Shown one piece after another: positions 17,810 to 26,377 of a DNA stretch of 64,000 nt (positions are counted from its first letter, which is position 1; every line of letters begins with the position of its first letter). Below the pieces are notes generated by a model, which was given only the letters and a program-made list of their open reading frames with translations, did not search any database and was not told where the DNA came from. Both the position numbers and the translations under genes were made by a program. Origin of the DNA: Vibrio rotiferianus CAIM 577 = LMG 21460 (GTDB lineage: Bacteria; Pseudomonadota; Gammaproteobacteria; Enterobacterales; Vibrionaceae); the NCBI RefSeq assembly GCF_002741985.1, contig NZ_APHW01000108.1:62001-126000 (forward strand), given 5' to 3'.

Positions 17810-19513
17810 TTAAGCTCTTGCGAACTTATAGGTACGATAACCGCCAAGCAGGTTACATGCTTTAAACCCTGAGTTTACAAGTTGACGATAAGCGACGTTA
17901 CCGCGTAGACCGACCTGACAATAAATCACGATCTCTTTGTCTTTCGGCAGTTCATTCATACGTTGGCGAAGTTGGTCGACAGGAATATTGATCGCGCCTT
18001 CAATGAAACCTACAGATTCCAATTCTCCCGGATTACGAACATCAAGCAGAACTTGGTCCTCTGACAGGTTGTCGATTTCATCAAAGTGAATCGCAGTTGC
18101 ATCGCCTTTAATGATGTTGCTGGCAACAAAAGCTGCTTGGTTAATCACGTCTTTTGCAGAGCCATACGGTGGCGCATAAGTTAACTCAAGATGCTGAAGC
18201 TGTTCTACGGTCATTCCGGCACGTTGAGCTACGGCCATTACGTCAATTCGCTTATCGACACCATCTTTACCTACGGCTTGCGCCCCTAAGATCTTGCCGG
18301 ATGCAGGGTCAAACAACATTTTGAATGATACAGTTTCTGAACCAGGGTAGTAGCTAGAATGGCTTGCGGCATGAACATACACTTTTTCATAAGCGATGTT
18401 TTCACGTTTAAGCTGTTTCTCATTTTTACCGGTAGAAGCCACTGCTAAATCAAAGATCTTACAGATCGCAGTACCTTGTGTTCCTTGGTAAGTTTCTTGG
18501 CGACCAAGCATGTTGTCTGCCGCCATACGGCCTTGACGGTTTGCTGGACCTGCCAAGGGAACAAGCGTTTGTTCACCAGTGACAAAGTCTTTCTCTTCGA
18601 CTGCATCACCAACCGCATAGATTGAGGGATCGCTGGTTTGCATGTATTCGTTGGTGTAGATACCGCCGAGGGCGCCAATTTGTAGACCCGCTTCTTGTGC
18701 AAGTTTTGTCTCAGGACGCACACCAATCGCCATGATTAGGATATCGGTATCCAGTTGCTCACCATTGTTGAGTGATAGTGTTAGCTTGCCTTGAAGGTGT
18801 TGATGCTCATCATCTTCACCTGCTTCTGTGTTAGCGACAGATTGGTTTGCAACGTATTCGACCGAAGAAAGGGCAACACCTAAGCGTAGGTCGACGCCTT
18901 TCTCACGAATCTCGGCATGAGCGAAGCCAGCCATTTCACGGTCTACTGGCGTCATTACTTGATCCGCCATCTCAACTAATGTGGTTTTCACGCCTAGCTG
19001 GTGGAATGCTTCCATCATTTCTAAGCCAATAAACCCTCCACCAACAACCGTTGCATGTTCAACTTTGTTAGTCTCAATTGTTTTGATGATGCGATCCATA
19101 TCCGGAATATTGCGCAGCGAGTGCGTTAATGGGTTATCAATACCTGGAATAGGCGGCACAATTGGACCTGCACCAGGGCTTAATAGAAGAAAATCGTAGC
19201 TTTCTTGGTATTCAGAACCATCAAGTAAGTTCTTTATGGTTACGCTTTTGTCTTGACGATTAATTGAAACCACTTCGTTCATCACACGAACGTCTACGTT
19301 GAAGCGGGTTAAAAAACTCTCCGGAGTTTGAAGTAGTAATTTGCTGCGTTCTTGGATGTCACCACCAATGTGGTATGGCAAACCACAGTTTGCGAAAGAA
19401 ACAAATGGACCGCGTTCAAACATAATGATTTCTGCGTCTTCACTAAGACGACGGGCACGAGCTGCTGCAGACGCACCGCCAGCAACGCCACCAATAATCA
19501 CGATTTTGCTCAT
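17810..19513 (-). CDS. CoA-disulfide reductase with C-terminal rhodanese domain (CoADR-RHD)
   Basis: 567 residues. The N-terminal FAD site is VIIGGVAGGASAAARARRL; the single redox cysteine is in SFANCGLPYHIGG (Cys43), as in CoA-disulfide reductases. A second Rossmann motif is VVGGGFIGLEM, then ASTGKNEKQL and YPGSETVSFKM of the dimerisation domain. From about residue 470 a rhodanese domain carries the active-site loop CQVGLRG. Such fusions reduce CoA-persulfide, polysulfide or CoA disulfide with NAD(P)H. The gene is divergent from the ArsR/YeeE genes across a shared operator region. The ATG is preceded by AGGAGA. Confidence 0.9.
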   Translation of the reverse strand: MSKIVIIGGVAGGASAAARARRLSEDAEIIMFERGPFVSFANCGLPYHIGGDIQERSKLLLQTPESFLTRFNVDVRVMNEVVSINRQDKSVTIKNLLDGSEYQESYDFLLLSPGAGPIVPPIPGIDNPLTHSLRNIPDMDRIIKTIETNKVEHATVVGGGFIGLEMMEAFHQLGVKTTLVEMADQVMTPVDREMAGFAHAEIREKGVDLRLGVALSSVEYVANQSVANTEAGEDDEHQHLQGKLTLSLNNGEQLDTDILIMAIGVRPETKLAQEAGLQIGALGGIYTNEYMQTSDPSIYAVGDAVEEKDFVTGEQTLVPLAGPANRQGRMAADNMLGRQETYQGTQGTAICKIFDLAVASTGKNEKQLKRENIAYEKVYVHAASHSSYYPGSETVSFKMLFDPASGKILGAQAVGKDGVDKRIDVMAVAQRAGMTVEQLQHLELTYAPPYGSAKDVINQAAFVASNIIKGDATAIHFDEIDNLSEDQVLLDVRNPGELESVGFIEGAINIPVDQLRQRMNELPKDKEIVIYCQVGLRGNVAYRQLVNSGFKACNLLGGYRTYKFARA

Positions 19514-19562
19514 GGATTTCTCCTACTGAATGATCGAAAACGCCTACACCTTACTTAAATAA

Positions 19563-19578
19563 ATTAGCAGTGTCTAAT
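19563..19578. promoter_or_regulatory. Operator copy 1, ATTAG-N6-CTAAT
   Basis: Perfect inverted repeat ATTAG-CAGTGT-CTAAT, about 50 bases upstream of the CoA-disulfide reductase start. It is the same palindrome as at 19617-19632; the two centres are 54 bases apart. Likely bound by the ArsR-family repressor encoded at 19665. Confidence 0.6.
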
Positions 19579-19599
19579 GTTATTTATTCTACATTAGTA

Positions 19600-19632
19600 T
19601 TGACTTAATAATGTTAATTAGTAATATCTAAT
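19600..19632 (+). promoter_or_regulatory. arsR-yeeE promoter with overlapping operator copy 2
   Basis: TTGACT (19600-19605) and TAATAT (19622-19627) are spaced 16 bases apart, a good sigma-70 promoter. The palindrome ATTAG-TAATAT-CTAAT (19617-19632) has that -10 box as its six-base spacer, so a bound repressor would block RNA polymerase directly. A third, degenerate copy (ATTAG-N6-CTTAA, 19593-19608) covers the -35. Confidence 0.65.
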
Positions 19633-19664
19633 AAAAGTTAACGTATTGATGAAGGGGCATAAGA

Positions 19665-19958
19665 ATGGGCGACAGTATGCTACAAAGCGCAACTGAAGCG
19701 AGTGATCTACTTAAAATTATGGCTCATCCAGAGCGTTTAATTGTAATGTGCAAGCTGATAGAGGGCGAAAAAGGGGTTGGAGAGTTGTTTGAAGGTTCTA
19801 CTTTAACCCAATCTGCTTTTTCACAACATTTAACCGTTTTGAGAAAACACGACATTATCAAAGCCCGCAAGGTTTCTCAGCACGTCTTCTATTCCATTTC
19901 AGATGAAAGAGTTGGGCCGCTTATTGAAGCGTTTAACCAAGTTTTCTGTAAGCAATAA
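19665..19958 (+). CDS. ArsR-family repressor, BigR/SqrR-like persulfide sensor
   Basis: 97 residues with a winged helix; recognition helix region LTQSAFSQHLTVLRKHDII. Two cysteines, Cys29 (VMCKLIEG) and Cys95 (VFCKQ), are 66 residues apart. As I recall, that is the spacing of the sensing pair in SqrR (41/107) and BigR (42/108), which form a tetrasulfide bridge on exposure to persulfides. No CxC metal site of the ArsR/SmtB type is present. The ATG has AAGGGG upstream. It is followed by two YeeE/YedE genes and faces the CoA-disulfide reductase, consistent with control of sulfur stress genes. Confidence 0.85.
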   Translation: MGDSMLQSATEASDLLKIMAHPERLIVMCKLIEGEKGVGELFEGSTLTQSAFSQHLTVLRKHDIIKARKVSQHVFYSISDERVGPLIEAFNQVFCKQ

Positions 19959-19983
19959 TTCAAACTTTATTTTGGTGGTAGCT

Positions 19984-20385
19984 ATGTTTGAAGTTCCTTG
20001 GATGTCGTTATTAGGCGGCATAATGGTTGGCGCATCGGCAGTCATATTGATGCTATTTACTGGTAAGACTGCTGGAATTAGTGGGATCTTAAATGGTGCA
20101 GTTGAGAATGCAGACCGCGTTTGGCGAATTGTCTTCTTAATTGCGATGGCATTGGGCGGTGTGTTTGCCGTTTATGCCATTGGCGGACACGTACCAACTG
20201 AGTACAGCGGTTCTCTTGGTTTGGTTGTCGTTGCTGGTTTACTTGTCGGAATCGGTACACGTATAGGTAATGGTTGTACGAGTGGTCATGGTATTTGTGG
20301 GATGGGGCGTTTCTCTGTCCGTTCTGTTGTCGCGACGTGTACTTTTATGGCAACAGCCATGTTAACCGTCTTGCTAGTATCGTGA
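19984..20385 (+). CDS. YeeE/YedE-family sulfur transporter subunit (first half)
   Basis: 133 residues from the ATG at 19984, preceded by GGTGG; a longer frame reaching into the repressor gene is unlikely. Four membrane segments. The family core GIGTRIGNGCTSGHGICGMGR carries the conserved cysteines that pass thiosulfate or related sulfur species through TsuA/YeeE proteins. It is 25 bases after the repressor gene. With the next gene it resembles the split PmpAB pair found with BigR-type operons. Confidence 0.88.
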   Translation: MFEVPWMSLLGGIMVGASAVILMLFTGKTAGISGILNGAVENADRVWRIVFLIAMALGGVFAVYAIGGHVPTEYSGSLGLVVVAGLLVGIGTRIGNGCTSGHGICGMGRFSVRSVVATCTFMATAMLTVLLVS

Positions 20386-20399
20386 GGAATAGTGTCGTT

Positions 20400-20825
20400 A
20401 TGAAAAATGTTAAGCAAATTTCCATCGTTGCATTTTCTGGTGTTCTTTTTGGTATTGGTATGGTGATTTCCGGTATGGCTGATCCGGCAAAGGTGATTGG
20501 TTTTCTTGATATCACTGGTGCATGGGATCCAAGCTTAGCCTTCGTTATGGGCGGAGCACTTGCGGTATTCGTTCCAGCTTATCTTTTATTAATAAAGCCA
20601 AGAAGCGAATCTGTGTTTGGTGATGAGATCATATGTCCGACTTCAAAAGCGATAGACAAAAAGCTAGTTGTTGGTGCGGCACTGTTTGGTATCGGGTGGG
20701 GCTTGCTGGGAGTGTGTCCGGGTCCTGCGGTTGCCAGCCTTTTCACTGGCAACACGCAAGTCCTGCTATTTATTGCAGCGATGCTGGTCGGTTCGTTCAC
20801 CGCTAAAAGAATGGTTCGTGGCTAA
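20400..20825 (+). CDS. YeeE/YedE-family (DUF6691-type) sulfur transporter subunit (second half)
   Basis: 141 residues from the ATG at 20400, which follows GTGAGGAA. Four membrane helices; conserved motifs are GIGMVISGMADPAKVIGFLD at the N-terminus and GLLGVCPGPAVASL towards the C-terminus with the conserved Cys. It starts 14 bases after the first half and probably pairs with it to form a complete sulfur-compound channel. Confidence 0.88.
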   Translation: MKNVKQISIVAFSGVLFGIGMVISGMADPAKVIGFLDITGAWDPSLAFVMGGALAVFVPAYLLLIKPRSESVFGDEIICPTSKAIDKKLVVGAALFGIGWGLLGVCPGPAVASLFTGNTQVLLFIAAMLVGSFTAKRMVRG

Positions 20826-20839
20826 AGAGTTCTTCAATG

Positions 20840-21703
20840 CTAAAAAGTGAGCGTTGTAGACACCGGGCAATGGTCACTCAGTTTATAGTCAAGCACATCT
20901 TGTGTTTTGAAAACGGTTTGCACACCAGAAGATGCATTTAAATCACCGCTCACAATGATGTGGCCTATCACTGAGCGGAATTGGTGGGTTTTATTCGGGT
21001 TACGATTAGAACGCACCTTACATTCCGCTTTGGTGTTTTTGGTCACTAGCTTTGCATCGGTATTATCCGATAGCACTTCCCATAACCAATCACCTCGATA
21101 GCCTAGGTTGTGGTTAAAGTCGCCCAGTACGACATATTGTTGTTGATTGTCCTCGCGCGCTTTTATCCACTTGGCTAGCGCCTGTCCTTGTTGTTTCACA
21201 ATCTTACAATCGCGGTTATTGCGATACGCGCCACTGCAACCCGCTTTTAGATGTACAGAGAGTAGGTGAGTCTCTTCATCTTGATTTGGATTCAAAACAA
21301 GGTAGCTAGCGAAGCGCAGTTTGCTATTGCCTCGTGTGATAGAAAAATCGGGCTTATCTAACACACTCACACCGCTACGCACTGCGAAGCCCGTGTACTG
21401 ATTGGTGTCGTTGAACTGAAGATGTTGGTTAGACTTGTTAGCGCGATCAGACAGATAGATAGTGAAATCATTACCAACGGCTTTTTGTATAGCAGCGGCG
21501 CTTTCTACTTCTTGGAAAGCAAGAATGTCCACCTGGGTTTTATCCACATAGTGGTTCAGTTTTTCAAAATCTTGTGATGTTCTAGAAACTTTACTGCCAT
21601 CTATAGATAACCATTCAATATTCCAGCTGGTTAATTTGATTGAATTTTGAGCAAATGAAAAAGAACTAAAAAGTAATATCGTCGTAACAAAAAGTGATCG
21701 CAT
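20840..21703 (-). CDS. Secreted endonuclease/exonuclease/phosphatase (EEP) family protein
   Basis: 287 residues from the ATG at 21703 (signal peptide MRSLFVTTILLFSSFSFA); a GTG five codons upstream is possible. EEP motifs are in order: TSWNIEWLS, DILAFQEVES, the His in LLSVHLKAGC, VVLGDFNHNLG and the C-terminal SDHCPV. All expected metal and catalytic positions of the DNase I-like fold are present. Substrate could be nucleic acid or a phosphoester. It converges on the YeeE gene with 14 bases between stop codons. Confidence 0.85.
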   Translation of the reverse strand: MRSLFVTTILLFSSFSFAQNSIKLTSWNIEWLSIDGSKVSRTSQDFEKLNHYVDKTQVDILAFQEVESAAAIQKAVGNDFTIYLSDRANKSNQHLQFNDTNQYTGFAVRSGVSVLDKPDFSITRGNSKLRFASYLVLNPNQDEETHLLSVHLKAGCSGAYRNNRDCKIVKQQGQALAKWIKAREDNQQQYVVLGDFNHNLGYRGDWLWEVLSDNTDAKLVTKNTKAECKVRSNRNPNKTHQFRSVIGHIIVSGDLNASSGVQTVFKTQDVLDYKLSDHCPVSTTLTF

Positions 21704-21876
21704 TTTGGTCTGTTGCACTCCTATTTTTTAGCGCATTCCTTTCCATCCTTTATCCTATAAGACCTCTAAAAAAAGCAAGTGGATTTCGCTCCAATTTTGC
21801 AATTTTCACAGTTTTCTTCGCAACTGAGATCAACTCCGATAAGATCGATTTGATCTTATCCGCTAGCCAATTTTTA

Positions 21877-21890
21877 TTGATCAAAATCAA
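21877..21890. promoter_or_regulatory. FNR-type site upstream of nrdD
   Basis: TTGATCAAAATCAA is an exact match to the FNR consensus TTGAT-N4-ATCAA. It lies about 120 bases upstream of nrdD, which FNR is known to activate anaerobically in enterobacteria. Confidence 0.8.
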
Positions 21891-21921
21891 TGTTTTCAAT
21901 TGGTGCTTCTCGTTAAATACG

Positions 21922-21969
21922 CCACAATATATTGTGTCAGTCGAATAAAAATTAGCCCTATATAGTGTG
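21922..21969. promoter_or_regulatory. Tandem NrdR boxes upstream of nrdD
   Basis: Box 1 (21922-21937) contains the perfect palindrome CACAATATATTGTG. Box 2 (21954-21969) contains CTATATAGTGTG. Their centres are 32 bases apart, about three helical turns, the usual pairing for NrdR, the ATP/dATP-sensing repressor of ribonucleotide reductase operons. The boxes lie 40-90 bases before the nrdD start. Confidence 0.8.
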
Positions 21970-22010
21970 TTTGTGGATAAGTCTGTGAACATTCTGGGTA
22001 AGGAGAAAAA

Positions 22011-24131
22011 GTGAAACCAATCGTAATCAAGCGTGACGGCTCAAGAGCTCCGTTTAACAGGGATCGTATTCAATCAGCAGTGGAATCTGCAGCGGAGAAA
22101 AAAGACAAAGATATCGCAATTCATGCATTAAATGTTGCGCTTGCTGTTGAGCTTAAGTTACAGGGTCACGATGAGGTTCACATTCATGAGATTCAAGATC
22201 TAGTCGAAAATGAACTCATGCAAGGTCCTTACAAGTCACTTGCGCGTTCGTACATTGAATATCGTCACGATCGCGACATCGCGCGTGAGAAGCAAAGCGC
22301 ACTGACTCGCGAAATTGAAGGTTTGATTGAAGAAAGCAACCTAGACCTAATCAATGAAAACGCGAACAAAGACGGCAAAGTAATTCCGACTCAACGCGAC
22401 TTGTTGGCAGGTATTGTAGCGAAACACTACGCGAAGACACACATCCTTCCACGAGATGTGGTTCAAGCGCACGAAGTGGGCGATATCCACTACCACGATT
22501 TGGATTACGCACCGTTCTTCCCAATGTTTAACTGCATGCTTATCGATTTGAAAGGTATGCTGACTCATGGCTTTAAAATGGGTAATGCTGAGATTGATAC
22601 GCCAAAATCAATTTCAACAGCAACAGCGGTAACAGCACAGATTATTGCTCAAGTAGCAAGCCACATCTACGGCGGTACAACCATCAACCGTATTGATGAA
22701 GTACTAGAACCGTACGTAATGACAAGCTATGAGAAACACCTAGAGATCGCTAAAGAATGGGATATTGCGCAGCCTGAAGAGTTTGCAAAAGCGCGTACAG
22801 AAAAAGAGTGTTACGACGCGTTCCAATCTCTAGAATACGAAGTAAACACGCTGCATACCGCAAACGGTCAAACACCATTTGTTACGTTCGGTTTCGGTCT
22901 TGGTACAAGCTGGGCATCTCGCCTTATCCAGAAATCTATTCTGAAGAACCGTATTGCCGGTCTAGGTAAAAACCGTAAAACAGCGGTATTCCCGAAACTG
23001 GTATTTGGTATTAAAGATGGTTTGAACCACAAATCAGAAGATCCAAACTACGACATCAAACAACTTGCGCTTGAGTGTGCGACAAAACGCATGTACCCAG
23101 ACATTCTTAACTACGACAAAGTAGTAGAAGTGACAGGTTCATTTAAAACGCCAATGGGTTGTCGTAGCTTCCTAGGTACCTATGAAGAGAACGGTGAGCT
23201 AATCCACGAAGGCCGTAATAACCTTGGCGTAGTGAGCTTGAACCTTCCTCGTATCGCTATCCGTGCAAACGGAAGTGAAGAGAAGTTCTACGAGTTACTA
23301 AACGATCGTCTTCGCCTTGCTCGTAAAGCACTAGAGACACGTATCCAGCGTCTAGAAAACGTGAAAGCACGTGTAGCGCCAATCCTATACATGGAAGGTG
23401 CGTGTGGTGTTCGCCTAAAAGCCGATGACTCTATCGCAGAGATCTTCAAGAATGGTCGAGCTTCTATCTCTCTTGGCTACATCGGTGTACACGAGACAAT
23501 CAACGCGCTATTCGGTACAGAAGCGCACGTATACGACGATGCGGTTCTGAGTGAAAAAGCAGTATCTATTATCAAGCACCTAAAAGATACGGTTAATGGT
23601 TGGGCTGATGAAACTGGCTATGGTTTCAGCTTATACGCAACACCAAGTGAAAACCTATGCAGCCGTTTCTGCCGCATCGACGCAAAAGAATTCGGTGTGA
23701 TTAAAGGTGTAACAGACAAAGGTTATTACACCAACAGCTTCCACTTAGATGTAGAGAAGAAGGTGAACCCATACGACAAGATCGACTTTGAGATGCCTTA
23801 CCCAGAAATCTCAAGCGGCGGCTTTATCTGTTACGGCGAGTTCCCGAACATGCAGCGTAACGTTGAAGCTTTAGAAAACGTATGGGATTACAGTTATACA
23901 CGTGTTCCTTACTACGGTACCAACACACCAATCGATGAGTGTTACGAGTGTGGCTACAACGGTGAGTTTGACTGTACAAGTAAAGGCTTCACTTGCCCAA
24001 GCTGTGGCAACCATGACTCTACGAAAGTGTCAGTAACACGCCGCGTTTGTGGCTACCTAGGCAGCCCAGATGCACGCCCGTTTAACTTTGGTAAACAAGA
24101 AGAAGTGAAGCGTCGAGTTAAGCACCTATAA
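22011..24131 (+). CDS. nrdD: Anaerobic ribonucleoside-triphosphate reductase
   Basis: 706 residues; reduces NTPs to dNTPs without oxygen, using formate and a glycyl radical. An ATP-cone leads (VIKRDGSRAPFNRDRIQSAV). Near the C-terminus is the zinc site (CYECGYNGEFDC, then CPSCG), followed by the glycyl radical motif RRVCGYLGSPDARPF with the radical Gly about 25 residues from the end. The start is GTG with AAGGAG six bases upstream. Length matches E. coli NrdD (712). Confidence 0.97.
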   Translation: MKPIVIKRDGSRAPFNRDRIQSAVESAAEKKDKDIAIHALNVALAVELKLQGHDEVHIHEIQDLVENELMQGPYKSLARSYIEYRHDRDIAREKQSALTREIEGLIEESNLDLINENANKDGKVIPTQRDLLAGIVAKHYAKTHILPRDVVQAHEVGDIHYHDLDYAPFFPMFNCMLIDLKGMLTHGFKMGNAEIDTPKSISTATAVTAQIIAQVASHIYGGTTINRIDEVLEPYVMTSYEKHLEIAKEWDIAQPEEFAKARTEKECYDAFQSLEYEVNTLHTANGQTPFVTFGFGLGTSWASRLIQKSILKNRIAGLGKNRKTAVFPKLVFGIKDGLNHKSEDPNYDIKQLALECATKRMYPDILNYDKVVEVTGSFKTPMGCRSFLGTYEENGELIHEGRNNLGVVSLNLPRIAIRANGSEEKFYELLNDRLRLARKALETRIQRLENVKARVAPILYMEGACGVRLKADDSIAEIFKNGRASISLGYIGVHETINALFGTEAHVYDDAVLSEKAVSIIKHLKDTVNGWADETGYGFSLYATPSENLCSRFCRIDAKEFGVIKGVTDKGYYTNSFHLDVEKKVNPYDKIDFEMPYPEISSGGFICYGEFPNMQRNVEALENVWDYSYTRVPYYGTNTPIDECYECGYNGEFDCTSKGFTCPSCGNHDSTKVSVTRRVCGYLGSPDARPFNFGKQEEVKRRVKHL

Positions 24132-24159
24132 GGTTAACTCAAGCTCGAACCTAATAATG

Positions 24160-24190
24160 AAAATCAACCTGTCGTGGGTTGATTTTCTTT
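24160..24190 (+). terminator. Hairpin between nrdD and nrdG
   Basis: AAAATCAACC (24160-24169) pairs with GGTTGATTTT (24177-24186), followed by CTTTTC. It would lower nrdG expression relative to nrdD, fitting the catalytic amounts of activase needed. Confidence 0.7.
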
Positions 24191-24216
24191 TCTAGCCAGC
24201 AAAACAAGGCACGATT

Positions 24217-24687
24217 ATGAACTACCACCAATACTATCCAATCGACGTTGTTAACGGACCAGGTACACGCTGCACGCTGTTTGTGTCGGGCTGTGTACAC
24301 CAGTGCCGCGGCTGTTATAACCAGTCGACACAACGTTTGGACTCGGGTGTGTTTTTCACGCAAGAAGCTGAAGATAAAATCATCGCAGACTTAAACGACA
24401 CGCGCATCAAACGCCGTGGTTTATCTCTGTCTGGTGGTGATCCTCTGCATCCAGCAAACGTGCCGCACATTCTTAAGCTCGTGAAACGGGTAAGAGAAGA
24501 GTGCCCAGGCAAAGACATTTGGGTTTGGACGGGTTACACGCTTGAAGAGCTAAACGATGAACAGCGTGAAGTGACGCAATACATCGACACATTAATTGAT
24601 GGCAAATATGAGCAAGATAAACGAGACCTCAATCTAGAATGGCGAGGCAGCTCGAATCAAATTATCCATCGCTTTACGGATATCTAG
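24217..24687 (+). CDS. nrdG: Anaerobic ribonucleotide reductase activating enzyme (radical SAM)
   Basis: 156 residues; installs the glycyl radical on NrdD. The radical SAM CxxxCxxC motif is CVHQCRGCYNQST near residue 26, and the SAM-binding GGDP is in LSLSGGDPLHPANV. Length equals the E. coli enzyme (154). It lies 85 bases after nrdD on the same strand behind an attenuating hairpin. Confidence 0.96.
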   Translation: MNYHQYYPIDVVNGPGTRCTLFVSGCVHQCRGCYNQSTQRLDSGVFFTQEAEDKIIADLNDTRIKRRGLSLSGGDPLHPANVPHILKLVKRVREECPGKDIWVWTGYTLEELNDEQREVTQYIDTLIDGKYEQDKRDLNLEWRGSSNQIIHRFTDI

Positions 24688-24717
24688 TCGTTCAATTTCG
24701 AGCAAGATCCAAATAAG

Positions 24718-24754
24718 AAAAGGGCACATTCGTACATTTCGAATGTGCCCTTTT
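24718..24754. terminator. Bidirectional terminator after nrdG
   Basis: GGGCACATTCG (24722-24732) pairs with CGAATGTGCCC (24740-24750), flanked by A-run and T-run. It serves nrdG and possibly the convergent MATE gene. Confidence 0.85.
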
Positions 24755-24836
24755 GGTGTGAGTTCTTTAAAGCTATTCATTATAAACAGAGACTTATGCT
24801 AGCTCTTGCTTGTATAAACATAGCATAATCTTGTAG

Positions 24837-26222
24837 TTACGCTGTCACTCCGGAGTCGTCTTCAACCATATTATTAATCCAACGCTTAGACTGGATGCGA
24901 TGGGTGGTCAGAATGCCTTTCACTAGTTCCTCAACAAGTAGGGACATCAACACCCAGTGCAGTGGTAAACCTAATACCATTCCAGTGTAGTAAGTGAGTG
25001 GAATACCAATCGCCCATTGACCAAACGTGTCGATGAAGATGCTATAGCGGATATCTGCGCCACTTTTCAACACGCCGCCGATGCCGACCATGTTGAACAC
25101 TCGCAGAATCATACCTAGTGCTAACACCAAGCATACATTTAGTGCCATTTGCTTATCGGTAAGTGGACTCATCTCAAGTAAGTTCAAAATCAATGGTGAA
25201 CACGCCCAAACAACTAAGAATAATATTGTTGCGAGCACAGCGCTGGTAAACACATACCACCAAGCGGTTTTCTCCACTCGGTCATACTCTTGAGCACCAA
25301 TGTCATTGCCCAGCAGTACGGATGCAGCGACAGCAAATCCCATAAAGGTTGAAATCAATACACCTTCAATCGGGGATAGGAAAGAGATAATCGCAAGCTC
25401 CGTGACACCTAATTGACCGTAAATAATGCTGTAGACAATCAAGCCGCCGGTCCACAACGCATCGTGGATCAACATTGGCATCGACACTTTGAAATATTTG
25501 TTTCTGTACCTCTTTAATGTCCCTTCAAGCCAATCTGAACGAGTAGGAAGAAGATGTGAATATCGACGACAAAAGAAGTAAACCAGCACTGCAGTTTGGA
25601 AAAAGCGCGAGATAAAAGTACCGACAGCAGCTCCAAATACGCCCCATTGTGGGAACCCAAGTAAACCAAAGATTAAAACCGCATTGAGGAAGACATTCAC
25701 AACGATGGCAGCAATGCTTACATAAGTTGGCATCTTTGCCTCGCCTACTGATCTCAAGACTGACTCAATAGGTACGACGACAGCGGTGCCTAATAAACTC
25801 AATCCAGTCACCACCAGATATTCACGAGCATAGCTAACATACTCAGGGTCATTTGCCATGAATGAGACAATCTCTTTGTCATAAACCACATACAGCCAAA
25901 TGAATGGTAAGGTAACAAGCATCGAAATAAACCAAGATTGGGCAAGTGTTCGACGTATACCAGCCATGTTGCCAGAGCCATAATATTGAGACGCTAATAC
26001 CGTCACTGCGCCACACAATCCGAATACGACGGCCAAGTTAAAGAAAAAGATTCGGTTGCCAACACCAACAGCTGCAGTGGCTGATTCACCAAGTTGACTC
26101 ACCATAAAAATGTCTACAGCACCCAGCAGAGAAAACAACATGGATTGCAGTGACACAGGAACGCCAATTGCAACCAGTTTTTTCCAAAATGCTTTGTCTA
26201 TGTATTCGCGTGTTAAGAGCAT
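24837..26222 (-). CDS. MATE-family efflux transporter
   Basis: 461 residues, twelve membrane helices in two six-helix halves. The N-terminal signature (IGVPVSLQSMLFSLLGAVDI, then LGESATAAVGVGNRI) is typical of MATE proteins, as is the repeated P-x-x half-motif in FLSPIEGVLISTFMGFAVAA. Such proteins export drugs or metabolites by Na+ or H+ antiport; the substrate is unknown. It is divergent from an AraC-type regulator with about 155 bases between, likely its controller. The ATG is preceded by AAGGAG. Confidence 0.92.
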   Translation of the reverse strand: MLLTREYIDKAFWKKLVAIGVPVSLQSMLFSLLGAVDIFMVSQLGESATAAVGVGNRIFFFNLAVVFGLCGAVTVLASQYYGSGNMAGIRRTLAQSWFISMLVTLPFIWLYVVYDKEIVSFMANDPEYVSYAREYLVVTGLSLLGTAVVVPIESVLRSVGEAKMPTYVSIAAIVVNVFLNAVLIFGLLGFPQWGVFGAAVGTFISRFFQTAVLVYFFCRRYSHLLPTRSDWLEGTLKRYRNKYFKVSMPMLIHDALWTGGLIVYSIIYGQLGVTELAIISFLSPIEGVLISTFMGFAVAASVLLGNDIGAQEYDRVEKTAWWYVFTSAVLATILFLVVWACSPLILNLLEMSPLTDKQMALNVCLVLALGMILRVFNMVGIGGVLKSGADIRYSIFIDTFGQWAIGIPLTYYTGMVLGLPLHWVLMSLLVEELVKGILTTHRIQSKRWINNMVEDDSGVTA

Positions 26223-26377
26223 CGCATTTCTCCTTTAAGAACAATGCGAGTAGTTTATCCCCATGATTTGACGTTGTATTTTTCAAATACATCCAAAAGT
26301 TTTGTCAAACTATCCAGTGTCTGTCGATTGTTTGATAGAGCACGCTTGCCCTTAGTGCACTTGTGAGCCATCGAATC

